DNA from: an uncultured Porphyromonadaceae bacterium
GTDB taxonomy: Bacteria; Bacteroidota; Bacteroidia; Bacteroidales; Muribaculaceae
Direction of reading: 5' to 3'
Assembly: GCA_947176285.1 (NCBI GenBank)
Contig: CAMWQF010000011.1
Span: 1 to 23,417 of the forward strand
DNA length: 23,417 nt
Shown here: positions 23,388-23,417 of the stretch, piece by piece
How the letters are laid out: every line of letters starts with the position of its first letter
How positions within the stretch are numbered: position 1 is the first letter of the stretch
Translations under genes and position numbers: made by a program
Notes under the pieces: generated by a model
Told to the model about the DNA's origin: nothing
What the model saw: only the letters and a program-made list of their open reading frames with translations
Databases searched by the model: none

Positions 23388-23417
23388 TGACTTTAGGGTA
23401 ACTTAAATGAAATCAGT

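Overview
The window looks like a chromosome segment of a Bacteroidales bacterium, probably a gut Muribaculaceae-type lineage (family inferred, not proven). The evidence is promoters of the TTTG / TAnnTTTG type specific to Bacteroidota, host genes without Shine-Dalgarno sites, an OstA-like gene next to mutL, a DPE2-like MalQ carrying CBM20 domains, and dispersed GC-rich intergenic hairpins.

Region 1 (1-2380, + strand) is the end of a prophage or phage-derived tail module. It holds one 5'-truncated structural protein and four small tail-fibre-like genes that share a short N-terminal motif and then diverge. They are packed head to tail, and each of the four is preceded by the same extended SD sequence. 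Two of the five genes carry homopolymeric G tracts (G10 and G8), each followed by TAAATCA. Changes in tract length would move the stop codon and possibly switch translational coupling to the next gene. A 20-bp perfect hairpin closes the module.

Region 2 (2381-5387) contains a secreted sialate O-acetylesterase-like SGNH hydrolase (+) and a short-chain dehydrogenase (-). They are separated and flanked by a composite, REP-like family of small hairpins: four copies of a 28-bp unit and two hairpin clusters. One degenerate copy forms the C-terminus of the dehydrogenase.

Region 3 (5387-13295, - strand) contains tilS, rpmE2 (own promoter and terminator), and an apparent operon of class A penicillin-binding protein, biotin-dependent oxaloacetate decarboxylase/pyruvate carboxylase alpha-type subunit, and AspT/YidE-type transporter. 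The last two may handle C4-dicarboxylates together. Region 4 (13353-15159, + strand) is divergent: a Fur-family regulator on an apparently leaderless promoter, then a DUF1015/SerK-like protein and a terminator.

Region 5 (15191-23387, - strand) contains, in transcription order, an OstA-like C-terminal-half protein preceded by an 18-unit nonamer minisatellite, mutL, the B12-dependent ribonucleotide reductase nrdJ, and malQ. Most of the window is ordinary housekeeping. The most unusual parts are the phage tail cassette array and the hairpin repeats.
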